Below, piece after piece: positions 1-5,964 of a stretch of 6,375 nucleotides of DNA. The position numbers and the translations under genes were made by a program. The DNA comes from Candidatus Bathyarchaeota archaeon (GTDB lineage: Archaea; Thermoproteota; Bathyarchaeia; TCS64), in NCBI GenBank assembly GCA_014730055.1, contig WJIV01000139.1, positions 1-6,375 on the forward strand, in the 5' to 3' direction. The stretch's first letter is position 1. The number at the start of each line of letters is the position of its first letter. The notes beneath the pieces were generated by a model. It was not told the origin of the DNA and did no database searches. It worked only from the letters and a program-made list of their open reading frames with translations.

Positions 1-12
1 TCCTAAGATGCT

Positions 13-366
13 TTGAAGAGTGTTAGGATAGATTGGGAAAAGTTCAAAGAATATCCCAAAACGTCAAAAGCGAAATTGCCTTATCTTTTTTGCAAGGAGA
101 GCGATGATCATAAGATTCAAATGAAAGCTCGAATGCTGACAGCTTTCACTGAGGACCTTGCTACTGGGAGTGCCAATGGATGCCTTGCAGGTTATCTGGT
201 AAAGCACCGTTACTTTGAGTCCGACTATATCGATATCACAGTTGAGAAGGGTGCTGATGTAGGGAGGCCGTCTCTAATTTACCTGAAGGCTAAGGGAACA
301 GTCTCAGGGATTGAGGTGAATGTAGGAGGCGAGTGCGCCATGATGGCAAAAGGTAAAGTTGTTTAA
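13..366 (+). CDS. PhzF-family (phenazine biosynthesis-like) protein, C-terminal part
   Basis: The 117 visible residues match the C-terminal half of the PhzF isomerase/epimerase family. Residues 47-56 read EDLATGSANG (family consensus EDPATGSA, which contains the conserved Asp), followed by GRPS at 84-87 and VGG at 104-106 near the end. Full-length PhzF proteins are roughly 260-300 residues in two similar lobes. The N-terminal lobe, with its catalytic Glu, is missing here. The frame is open upstream only to a TAA at 4-6, so the only start available in view is TTG at 13, which has no clear ribosome-binding site. The residues between that TAA and the TTG (Asp-Ala) still read like family sequence leading into the visible part. 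The gene may therefore be broken by a nonsense or frameshift change, or the upstream part may lie in another frame outside the window. Substrates of most PhzF relatives are unknown. Family assignment is firm; intactness is doubtful. Confidence 0.72.
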   Translation: MKSVRIDWEKFKEYPKTSKAKLPYLFCKESDDHKIQMKARMLTAFTEDLATGSANGCLAGYLVKHRYFESDYIDITVEKGADVGRPSLIYLKAKGTVSGIEVNVGGECAMMAKGKVV

Positions 367-374
367 CCTATTCC

Positions 375-384
375 TTTTTCTATT
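375..384 (+). terminator. T-tract after the PhzF-like gene, possibly also promoter of the next gene
   Basis: A run of five T followed by CTATT lies 9 nt after the PhzF-like stop codon. Archaeal transcription can stop at such T-rich tracts without a hairpin. The same stretch ends about 20 nt before the ATG at 405, so it could also supply the AT-rich box for that gene. Both roles are inferred from position and composition only. Confidence 0.3.
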
Positions 385-404
385 AGCCACTTATTTCATA
401 CAAT

Positions 405-1181
405 ATGAGTATAGAAGAAAGGGTTAGCCTCAAGAAAGTTACAGAGGAAGAAATATTCTGGCTCACGGAGATAGCGAAAAACGCATTCATGCTTGAGGAA
501 GACCCTAAACCCTCTGCCCCCCGAGGCATCGACAGCATAAAACAGCATACCAAGTTCATCGATTACTGGGATTATTACAAGATAGGGTTAGACGTGTATA
601 CTGCGGGTGGGATAATGGTTGCGAGCAGAGGGGAGGATCACTGCGAGCTTATCTCGATTTATGTAGACCCAGAGTACCAGCGTCAAGGGGTGGGAACAGA
701 GGCCTTGAGAAAAGCATTGGAGATTTATCCCGCAAAGATATGGACTCTAGGAGCACATGCTAATGATGAAGCTTGCATGGAGTTTTTCAAGAGTAATGAG
801 TTCAATGTGGTAGGGGTCACGTTTAATGAAAAACTTGAGAAGATCAACTGGATGGAAAGGAAACTAGGCCCTTTTTCACCCTTAAAAATTGGGGAACTGG
901 AGGAGGGGCAGGGTAATGTATTTGTGGAAGGAAGGATCACTGAGAAAGCTGATGCCAGAGCGGTCAGAGGGAGGAGGCCCGGGCAGAGCCTAAGTGTGGC
1001 AGATGCAGGTTTTGAGGATGAATCCGGGAGAATAGTACTGACTCTTTGGAATGAGCAGATCAGGCTTATCCAGGAAGGTGATAGGTGTAGGATCGAGAAC
1101 GGTTACGTTGGGGCATATCGTGGGGTAAAGCAGCTAAGCGGAGGGAAATCTGGCCACGTAATTAAGCTAAATGATCGATAA
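405..1181 (+). CDS. GNAT N-acetyltransferase fused to a C-terminal OB-fold (ssDNA/RNA-binding) domain
   Basis: The 258-residue protein has two parts. Residues about 8-155 are a GNAT acyl-CoA-dependent acetyltransferase: beta strand and motif A at 82-98 include the acetyl-CoA pyrophosphate-binding segment QRQGVG (92-97), and A-N-D-E-A at 118-123 plus the following helix match motif B. Residues about 160-258 resemble archaeal single-stranded-DNA-binding OB folds of the SOSS-B/RPA-like type: KIGELEEG at 161-168, VEGRI at 174-178, a D-E-S-G-R-I-V-L-T-L-W core at 205-215, EGD at 224-226, ENGYV at 231-235 and a Gly-rich end. The junction is continuous in one frame with no internal start at the boundary, so the two domains are translated as one chain. 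The start is ATG at 405 with no Shine-Dalgarno. A role in acetylating a nucleic-acid-associated protein is possible but inferred; the acceptor substrate is unknown. Confidence 0.85.
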   Translation: MSIEERVSLKKVTEEEIFWLTEIAKNAFMLEEDPKPSAPRGIDSIKQHTKFIDYWDYYKIGLDVYTAGGIMVASRGEDHCELISIYVDPEYQRQGVGTEALRKALEIYPAKIWTLGAHANDEACMEFFKSNEFNVVGVTFNEKLEKINWMERKLGPFSPLKIGELEEGQGNVFVEGRITEKADARAVRGRRPGQSLSVADAGFEDESGRIVLTLWNEQIRLIQEGDRCRIENGYVGAYRGVKQLSGGKSGHVIKLNDR

Positions 1182-1196
1182 TCTGAACACCAAGAG

Positions 1197-1205
1197 TTTC
1201 TTTTT
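1197..1205 (+). terminator. T-tract terminator after the GNAT-OB gene
   Basis: The segment TTTCTTTTT begins 15 nt after the stop codon and has no hairpin before it. This is the kind of T-rich stretch that ends transcripts in archaea. Assigned from composition and position only. Confidence 0.4.
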
Positions 1206-1218
1206 ATTATTCTGGATG

Positions 1219-1228
1219 AAAATTATCA
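1219..1228 (+). promoter_or_regulatory. TATA-like box of the DUF169 gene
   Basis: AAAATTATCA ends 26 nt before the ATG at 1255, close to the spacing expected for an archaeal TATA box driving a leaderless transcript. No Shine-Dalgarno lies before the ATG, which agrees with leaderless translation. The same ten bases occur before the gene at 2190. An imperfect inverted repeat, GGATGA (1214-1219) with TCAT (1226-1229), overlaps it. Confidence 0.45.
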
Positions 1229-1254
1229 TATCCTTCTGAATACATACATTACAC

Positions 1255-2091
1255 ATGTCAGAATACAATGAATATGGAAAAAGGCTGGAAGAGCAGCTTA
1301 GATTAAACACGTACCCTCTAGCCATAAGGATGCTTAGATCACTAGAGGAAATTCCTGATGAGGCTTTTAGGCCTGTTGAGCGTACCGGGAAGTGCCTTTC
1401 AACCTGCCAGGCCTTCGCGTTAAGTAGAAGATTCGGGGAGACCGTAGCACAGCTATTTGAGGATATGTGGTGCCCTGAGCCCACGATTGGCTTTGGGCTT
1501 GCTGAGCCTCCTGAGTACTTCTTCGAGGGCAAGACACGTTATCCTGATGGTGTAGCTTCCCTGGAAGCGGGTTCAAACTGGGCCAGAGAGTTCCCAAGGT
1601 TTGAGGTCGGTAAGTATGTAGGAGTGGTCTCTGCGCCACTCTCTTCCACGAGTTTTGAGCCAGATGTGGCTGTAATCTACTGTGATTCCGCTCAGTTATT
1701 GAGGTTGTTACTTGGTCTGGCTTATGAGGATGGAAGGGATATTCATACGGTTCTTGGTGGTCACAGTGCTTGTGTATACGCGGTTGTTCCCAGTATGCAG
1801 AAGAATGAGTGTCAGGCCTCTGTACCGTGCAGGGGAGACCGTGGTAGAGCTGGCACTCAGGATTATGAAATGATCTTCTCGATCCCAAGGGATAAGATCG
1901 GTAGAGTGGTTCACGGGTTAGATCAAGGCGGGACAGGTTCATCCCCTACTAGGTTCAGCATGAATCCCGAGTATGGTCTCAGCACGAGCTATGCGGAGAT
2001 AGCCAGGCAAATGGGTCAGAAGACAGGCGATGGCTCAGAAATTAAAGGTTATAGCACCAAAGAGAGAAGATTGGATCTACAATACAAATAA
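1255..2091 (+). CDS. DUF169 family protein (COG2043-like)
   Basis: This 278-residue protein matches the uncharacterised DUF169 family, whose biochemical role is not established. Family-like features seen in order are: PLAIRML at 21-27; a conserved Cys group C47-x3-C51 followed by an AL-S-R-R helix; C73-P within a W-C-P segment; V-S-A-P-L at 125-129; F-E-P-D-V-A-V-I-Y at 134-142; S-A-Q-L-L-R-L at 145-151; and P-C-R-G-D-R at 191-196. Seven Cys residues (47, 51, 73, 143, 173, 186, 192) make metal or Fe-S binding conceivable, but no classical cluster motif is present. There is no signal peptide or membrane segment, so it should be cytoplasmic. It stands alone between T-tracts, with a TATA-like box upstream and ATG as start. 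DUF169 genes are often found in anaerobes, and neighbouring oxidoreductases here suggest, without proving, a redox or cofactor link. Confidence 0.85.
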   Translation: MSEYNEYGKRLEEQLRLNTYPLAIRMLRSLEEIPDEAFRPVERTGKCLSTCQAFALSRRFGETVAQLFEDMWCPEPTIGFGLAEPPEYFFEGKTRYPDGVASLEAGSNWAREFPRFEVGKYVGVVSAPLSSTSFEPDVAVIYCDSAQLLRLLLGLAYEDGRDIHTVLGGHSACVYAVVPSMQKNECQASVPCRGDRGRAGTQDYEMIFSIPRDKIGRVVHGLDQGGTGSSPTRFSMNPEYGLSTSYAEIARQMGQKTGDGSEIKGYSTKERRLDLQYK

Positions 2092-2141
2092 ATCAAATAT
2101 TTCATTAATCTATTTTCCAACACCTTCAAGTAATTTCTAAA

Positions 2142-2152
2142 TTTTCTATTTT
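2142..2152 (+). terminator. T-tracts after the DUF169 gene
   Basis: Two TTTT runs separated by three bases lie about 50 nt after the stop codon in a 98-nt, strongly AT-rich gap with further T-rich stretches (TATTTTCC near 2111). This fits hairpin-free archaeal termination. Inferred from composition. Confidence 0.35.
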
Positions 2153-2156
2153 CCCT

Positions 2157-2167
2157 AAAAATTATCA
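2157..2167 (+). promoter_or_regulatory. TATA-like box of the hydroxyacyl-CoA dehydrogenase-like gene
   Basis: AAAAATTATCA ends 22 nt before the ATG at 2190 and contains the same AAAATTATCA found before the DUF169 gene. No Shine-Dalgarno precedes the ATG (GTAATATTAGAT), so a nearly leaderless transcript is likely. Confidence 0.45.
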
Positions 2168-2189
2168 CCTTCCTTGCGTAATATTAGAT

Positions 2190-3083
2190 ATGAGTGATAT
2201 CAAAAAGGTCTGTGTAATAGGGGCGGGCTATCTTGGGACACAGATAGGATTAACCTGTGCAAGAAACGGCTATGATGTACATCTCTATGATATCTCAAGG
2301 GAAGCCCTTGATATCTCTGAAGGAAAAATCGGCGAATACCTCGAGGAGTGGGTTAAGGCAGATGATATAACCACGGAGAGCAGCCAAAGAATCAGGGACA
2401 GAATATATTTTGCCGACAACTTGGAAGAAACAGCAAAGGCGAACATAGTTATTGAGGCAGTGGTGGAGGACCTGGAGGTTAAGCGTTCAGTCTTCAAAGA
2501 GCTCGAGACAATATTTTCTCCCGAGACGATAATCGCGACGAACAGCTCCTCCATCAGAGTATCAAAGATTGAAAAAGGAATGGATCACCCTGAACGCGTC
2601 CTAAATATGCATTTTTACTCCTATCCCTGGAGGACCAGAATAGTTGAGATAATGAAGGGAAAGCATACCGCTGACGGCGTTGTTAAAAAAGCGGTGGAAT
2701 TTAGCCGTAGCATTAATGTCACTCCTTTGATGGTGCAAAAGGAGAGTACAGGATTTATCTTTAACAGAATATGGAGGGCGATTAAGAAGGAAACCTTGAC
2801 GGTAGTAGATGATAAAATAGCCAGTCACGAGGACGTTGATAGAGCCTGGATGAGTCTGTATGGTACAACCGCAGGGCCTTTTGGTATGATGGACCGTGTA
2901 GGATTGGATGTGGTACGTGATATCGAATTAGTCTACTATAATGAATCGGGGGATCCCAAGGATCTACCACCCAAGATACTTTTAGAAAAGATCAATAAAG
3001 GTGAACTAGGAGTGAAGACAGGTAAGGGATTCTATGATTACCCTGATCCTTCTTACTCTGATCCCGACTGGCTTCATGGTTAA
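2190..3083 (+). CDS. 3-hydroxyacyl-CoA dehydrogenase family protein (NAD-dependent)
   Basis: The 297-residue protein has the two-domain layout of single-function 3-hydroxyacyl-CoA dehydrogenases. The N-terminal Rossmann domain shows G11-A-G-Y-L-G16 for NAD binding, with D34 at the end of beta 2 as expected for NAD preference. N-S-S-S-I at 118-122 precedes the catalytic His141 in N-M-H-F, and Glu153 lies 12 residues later in V-E-I-M, the spacing of the family's His-Glu dyad. G-F-I-F-N-R at 188-193 carries the conserved Asn. The C-terminal domain ends with G-V-K-T-G-K-G-F-Y-D-Y at 274-284. The usual HFFNP is here HFYSYPW, so the substrate may differ from a fatty acyl-CoA; hydroxybutyryl-CoA or another hydroxy acid is possible. 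The family oxidises or reduces a 3-hydroxy group in the cytoplasm. The next gene follows after 63 nt and may be co-transcribed. Confidence 0.87.
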   Translation: MSDIKKVCVIGAGYLGTQIGLTCARNGYDVHLYDISREALDISEGKIGEYLEEWVKADDITTESSQRIRDRIYFADNLEETAKANIVIEAVVEDLEVKRSVFKELETIFSPETIIATNSSSIRVSKIEKGMDHPERVLNMHFYSYPWRTRIVEIMKGKHTADGVVKKAVEFSRSINVTPLMVQKESTGFIFNRIWRAIKKETLTVVDDKIASHEDVDRAWMSLYGTTAGPFGMMDRVGLDVVRDIELVYYNESGDPKDLPPKILLEKINKGELGVKTGKGFYDYPDPSYSDPDWLHG

Positions 3084-3136
3084 AAAATGTGAGTATCTAT
3101 ACCCAAAAACTTCTATGTTCTTCTTCAACATTATTT

Positions 3137-3141
3137 GTGAG
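3137..3141 (+). promoter_or_regulatory. Possible ribosome-binding site of the saccharopine dehydrogenase-like gene
   Basis: GTGAG lies 5 nt before the ATG at 3147; GTGA can pair with the UCAC of the archaeal 16S rRNA tail. Genes upstream lack such a site. Its presence, plus the lack of a run of five T in the gap, suggests this gene is translated from a longer message begun at the preceding gene. Confidence 0.35.
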
Positions 3142-3146
3142 ATAGA

Positions 3147-4325
3147 ATGAAGGTTCTTGTTTTAGGTGTCGGAAAAATGGGTTATGGGATCCTAAAGGAT
3201 CTCGTAAAGCAAGAAGAGGTTGATGAGATAACCGCTGCTGATGCCGATCTTAAGGGAGCAGAGTCAGTTGTTAAAAAAGTCGATAATGAAAAGATCAAGA
3301 ACGTGGAAAAGATCGACGTAAGGGATAAGAACGCTACAGTAAAGCTGATTAAGAGATTTGACGTCGTTGCCGGGGGGCTTCCCCGTCCTTTCTGCGATCA
3401 AGCTATTGAAGCATCCATAGAGGCAGGTGTGGGTTGGGCTGATGTAGCAGCAGATTTTGGTACGATCTTCTCCCAGCACGAAGCTGCCTCAGATGCAGGT
3501 GTAACAGTGGTTCCTCACATTGGATTGGATGTTGGTACAGATCGTGTGCTTCTTGGGGTAGCGGCTCGTAAGCTGGATAGAGTGGATAGCCTATATGTTG
3601 GATGTGGAGGATTCCCCCAGAAGGGTACAGAGGGTTACAGTAATCCACTGAGATACAAGATTAGCTGGTACTGGCCTTATGCGGTTAACAGCAACCTTGG
3701 AACCTGTCGTGTATTGAAGAACGGGGAAATCGTAGAGATACCTATTCTCAGCGACACTGAGAAGATTATGTTCCCGGAGCCCCTGGGTGAGCTGGAGGCT
3801 TATACAAATGGTAGCCTCAAGGATGTAATTGATCACCTAGAGTTAAAAGAAGTTAAGGACGCCTACGCTCAGACAATCCGTTGGCCGGGTCACAGTGATA
3901 TATGGAATACACTCAAGGAACTCCATATTCTTGACAGAGAGCCCCTTGAGGTTAAGGGTACTGAGGTCATTCCCATCGAGGTATGGTATGCGTTAGGTGA
4001 GAAATGGTTACAGTATAATCCAGGCGAGGGTGACGCGATATGCCAGAGGGTGATTGTCGGTGGACAGAAGGATGGGGTTCCAGCCTCCTACACTTATGAG
4101 TTCATGGATTTCTATGACCCAGAGGAGGATATCACAGCCATGGCTAGGACAACAGGATTCCCATGCAGTATAGTTGCACAGATGATTGCTAAGGGCGAGA
4201 TGGATATGCCAGGTGTCATTCACCCTTCCAAGATCGGCTACAATAAGGAATTATCTGATATATTCTTCGAGGAGATGGGTAGAAGAGGAATCGATATCTC
4301 AGAATCCTATCAAACACCCCTTTAA
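3147..4325 (+). CDS. Saccharopine dehydrogenase family protein (NAD(P)-binding)
   Basis: The 392-residue length and layout suit the saccharopine reductase / lysine 6-dehydrogenase-like group. The N-terminal Rossmann motif is G7-V-G-K-M-G12, with acidic residues near 32-34 after beta 2. V-V-P-H-I-G-L-D-V-G at 121-130 corresponds to the family's conserved PxxGLxPG-like turn. Further family signatures are V-G-C-G-G-F-P at 151-157, R-Y-K-I-S-W at 169-174, T-I-R-W-P-G-H at 243-249 and, at the end, A-R-T-T-G-F-P at 333-339 with G-V-I-H-P at 356-360. The family forms or cleaves a C-N bond at an amino acid using NAD(P), as in lysine metabolism, but many members act on other amines, so no specific substrate is assigned. 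No signal peptide or membrane segment is present. It follows the hydroxyacyl-CoA-dehydrogenase-like gene in the same direction, which might place both in an amino-acid-to-acyl-CoA route; this is inference. Confidence 0.85.
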   Translation: MKVLVLGVGKMGYGILKDLVKQEEVDEITAADADLKGAESVVKKVDNEKIKNVEKIDVRDKNATVKLIKRFDVVAGGLPRPFCDQAIEASIEAGVGWADVAADFGTIFSQHEAASDAGVTVVPHIGLDVGTDRVLLGVAARKLDRVDSLYVGCGGFPQKGTEGYSNPLRYKISWYWPYAVNSNLGTCRVLKNGEIVEIPILSDTEKIMFPEPLGELEAYTNGSLKDVIDHLELKEVKDAYAQTIRWPGHSDIWNTLKELHILDREPLEVKGTEVIPIEVWYALGEKWLQYNPGEGDAICQRVIVGGQKDGVPASYTYEFMDFYDPEEDITAMARTTGFPCSIVAQMIAKGEMDMPGVIHPSKIGYNKELSDIFFEEMGRRGIDISESYQTPL

Positions 4326-4414
4326 TATATAATATAGAGTATTTTCAACCTATTCATATTGCTACTGTAGCTGTATCTGTTTTCACATTCAATATGATTT
4401 TCTCTGAACACAAG

Positions 4415-4437
4415 TTGTTTTTTCCTGTTATATTTTT
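4415..4437 (+). terminator. T-rich terminator region after the + strand gene cluster
   Basis: A run of six T (4418-4423) and a run of five T (4433-4437) lie about 90-110 nt after the saccharopine-dehydrogenase-like stop codon and before the convergent RNase P RNA. They would stop + strand transcripts before reading antisense through rnpB. The rest of the 135-nt gap (4326-4460) is AT-rich with no gene seen. Confidence 0.45.
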
Positions 4438-4460
4438 CCTAGATTAGAAGTTTGGATATT

Positions 4461-4756
4461 GGTGTGCTGGTCGTAACCCATCTTCTGTTCTAAGCAGCAT
4501 TCAGCTAAGCGGGCTACCCGCGTCTCCCTGCAGTTAGGAATATAGACGCTTATTTGCCCTTTCACCCTGCGGGTTAGCCGTTTCATCCATGTCCTATGGC
4601 GTCCTCGTCCCCATTCGGGGAATCATCGCTGCACATAGGGGGTGTCGTTTCTGTCCATTGCCAAGGGTCTCCCCCTGCAACTCACGTTGCCGCAGTACTG
4701 CATGGTGGATGGAGTTTCCTCAGACCAGTGGCCCGGAAGCCGCCCACCAGCTCACC
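4461..4756 (-). ncRNA. rnpB: RNase P RNA (archaeal, probably type A)
   Basis: This is the catalytic RNA that trims 5' leaders from pre-tRNAs. Reading the minus strand, the 5' end GGTGAGCTGGT (4756-4746) pairs with the 3' end ACCAGCACACC (4471-4461) as helix P1 with one A-A mismatch, which sets both ends. Family-conserved blocks follow in order: GAGGAAACTCC (4721-4711, CR-I and start of P4), ACAGAAA (4654-4648), GGGTGAAAGGGCAAA (4567-4553), and GAACAGAAGATGGGTTAC (4490-4473), the CR-V/P4 3' strand region that normally reads close to AGAA-N-GGCTTAC. The length of about 296 nt is usual for archaea. It lies 46 nt downstream of the dehalogenase-like gene on the same strand. An AT-rich CATTATTAG (4786-4778) sits about 26 nt before the 5' end and could be its own TATA box. 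Exact ends are inferred from P1 pairing. Confidence 0.93.
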
Positions 4757-4777
4757 GAAAATTCTCATCATCAATGG

Positions 4778-4786
4778 CTAATAATG
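4778..4786 (-). promoter_or_regulatory. Weak TATA-like box before RNase P RNA
   Basis: On the minus strand CATTATTAG is centred about 26 nt before the predicted RNA 5' end. The 46-nt gap to the upstream gene is just long enough for an independent promoter. The match is weak; read-through from the upstream gene with processing is the alternative. Confidence 0.25.
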
Positions 4787-4802
4787 GTTTCGTGAAATAT
4801 TG

Positions 4803-5873
4803 TTAGCTTTTCCAAAATTCTTTGCTCTTTACCTCATCAGGTCCGTTGTTGTAAGGGCAGACGCTAATGCATGTGCTGCAGTCTGTACCGTTATCGCACC
4901 AGTACTCGTAACATTTCTCCGCATCCACATACCATTTCAAGGAACCGGGGTTGTTGCTTTTACACTTGGGCTCCCAGCTCGGCTCACGATCCATGCTTAT
5001 TGCGTCAACCTCACAGGCCTCCGCGCATAGCCTGCAACCTTTGCAAAACTCTGTTACCCCAAAATCTATTGGTTTATCTGGTGTTACAGGGAGATCTGTG
5101 AAAACCTTGAATAGCCGAACCCTAGGGCCGTACTCGGGGGTTATTAATAGGCCATTTCTACCAAGCTGTCCCAACCCTGCGTCAATAGCTAATGGTACAC
5201 TTAGACCTGTATCATTTCCTGCGGGTACTGCTGTGTATCCGAGGTTTCTGATGAACTCTGCAATACAGGAGGCAGTGAAGGCCATCTTGCTGTAACCTAA
5301 CCCGGTGGCAGCAGCTGCAGGTCCCTCTGGGCTGGTACCAATTGCTAGGGGGTCCATCTCAACAGCCATGACTATCGCGTATTTGACACCTTCTGGTAGT
5401 TTTAATGGTTCGAGGTCCCTTCGTCGATTGGCATAAATCCAGTTTTTATTGATTTCAGCGATACCTACAAGGTTCGCCCCGAAGAATCTTGCTGCTTTTT
5501 TGACCTTTTCGGTAATTTTTCCAAGATCATCAATCTCGTATTTTTCTCTATACCATTCCGTTCCCATTAAGCTTGGGCCATATGGTCTCTCTAGACGTTC
5601 CCAGTTAAATCCATCAGTCCACACATCGTGAACTGTCCACGAAGCTTCAGCGAGGGCGTAGTCTAATCTCGTGTAACCAGGTTGAGATTCCTTGATTTTC
5701 TGGAGGCCGATTTTTTCCTCGCTCCGCTGGTAGGCTATGAAGTTGGGGTCCATCCCTATTCTATTGAAAATTAGATTAATCTGGTCATATCTTTCAAGTT
5801 GTTCAGGATCGTAGGTATAAGGAGGCTTCTCCACTTTCTTGATCTTTATCCCTCGCCTAACCCTTCGTGCCAT
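4803..5873 (-). CDS. Reductive dehalogenase-like protein (RdhA family), cytoplasmic, two Fe-S clusters
   Basis: This 356-residue protein resembles the corrinoid/Fe-S reductive dehalogenase family, which is related to epoxyqueuosine reductase. Residues 40-105 look like the RdhA N-terminal segment (Y-G-P-S-L-M-G at 98-104). The central cobalamin-binding region includes A-G-N-D-T-G-L-S-V-P at 218-227, A-G-L-G-Q-L-G-R-N-G at 232-241 and T-P-E-Y-G-P-R-V-R at 245-253, then T-D-L-P-V at 259-263. The first cluster motif is C277-x2-C280-x2-C283-x3-C287, with Glu instead of the usual Pro after the last Cys. The second group is C332-x2-C335-x3-C339-P with C321 or C326 as a likely fourth ligand. The N-terminus is basic (RRVRR) but lacks a hydrophobic stretch, so there is no Tat signal and the protein should be cytoplasmic. 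No rdhB membrane anchor gene is adjacent. A catabolic or biosynthetic reductase role is as likely as organohalide respiration. Start ATG at 5873 fits a TATA box 27 nt upstream. Confidence 0.85.
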   Translation of the reverse strand: MARRVRRGIKIKKVEKPPYTYDPEQLERYDQINLIFNRIGMDPNFIAYQRSEEKIGLQKIKESQPGYTRLDYALAEASWTVHDVWTDGFNWERLERPYGPSLMGTEWYREKYEIDDLGKITEKVKKAARFFGANLVGIAEINKNWIYANRRRDLEPLKLPEGVKYAIVMAVEMDPLAIGTSPEGPAAAATGLGYSKMAFTASCIAEFIRNLGYTAVPAGNDTGLSVPLAIDAGLGQLGRNGLLITPEYGPRVRLFKVFTDLPVTPDKPIDFGVTEFCKGCRLCAEACEVDAISMDREPSWEPKCKSNNPGSLKWYVDAEKCYEYWCDNGTDCSTCISVCPYNNGPDEVKSKEFWKS

Positions 5874-5896
5874 ACAGCCTCACTGGGATTGAAGTG

Positions 5897-5906
5897 TATA
5901 AATAAT
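5897..5906 (-). promoter_or_regulatory. TATA box of the reductive dehalogenase-like gene
   Basis: On the minus strand ATTATTTATA is centred about 27-28 nt before the ATG at 5873. This is the best TATA box in the window and predicts transcription starting at or within a few bases of the start codon. A weak GTGAGG (5883-5878) lies just before the ATG but would be mostly outside a leaderless message. Confidence 0.55.
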
Positions 5907-5930
5907 TTCTTTCATAACCAGATTTCACGC

Positions 5931-5940
5931 TTATTATATA
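5931..5940 (+). promoter_or_regulatory. TATA-like box of purB
   Basis: TTATTATATA lies 31-40 nt before the TTG start of purB. A transcript starting about 20-25 nt downstream of it would include, or begin just before, the GGTGA site. An inverted repeat ATTAT-atag-ATAAT (5933-5946) overlaps it. It is back to back with the dehalogenase-like gene's promoter. Confidence 0.45.
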
Positions 5941-5959
5941 GATAATGTGATTTACATAT

Positions 5960-5964
5960 GGTGA
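5960..5964 (+). promoter_or_regulatory. Ribosome-binding site of purB
   Basis: GGTGA, complementary to the UCACC near the archaeal 16S rRNA 3' end, lies 6 nt before TTG 5971. It decides the start: a TGA at 5962-5964 in the purB frame rules out any start further upstream, and the next in-frame ATG lies inside conserved sequence. Confidence 0.6.

Noticed and set aside
1367..1942. 191-codon minus-strand ORF
   Set aside because: It is antisense to the DUF169 gene, has low-complexity His/Pro/Ser-rich sequence with no recognisable domain, and has no promoter or ribosome-binding site.
4589..4795. Two overlapping + strand ORFs of 61 and 68 codons
   Set aside because: They lie antisense across RNase P RNA, have no protein-family signature, and their composition is explained by the structured RNA.
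4951..5295. 114-codon + strand ORF
   Set aside because: It is antisense to the dehalogenase-like gene, whose protein motifs are clear; the ORF has no family resemblance.
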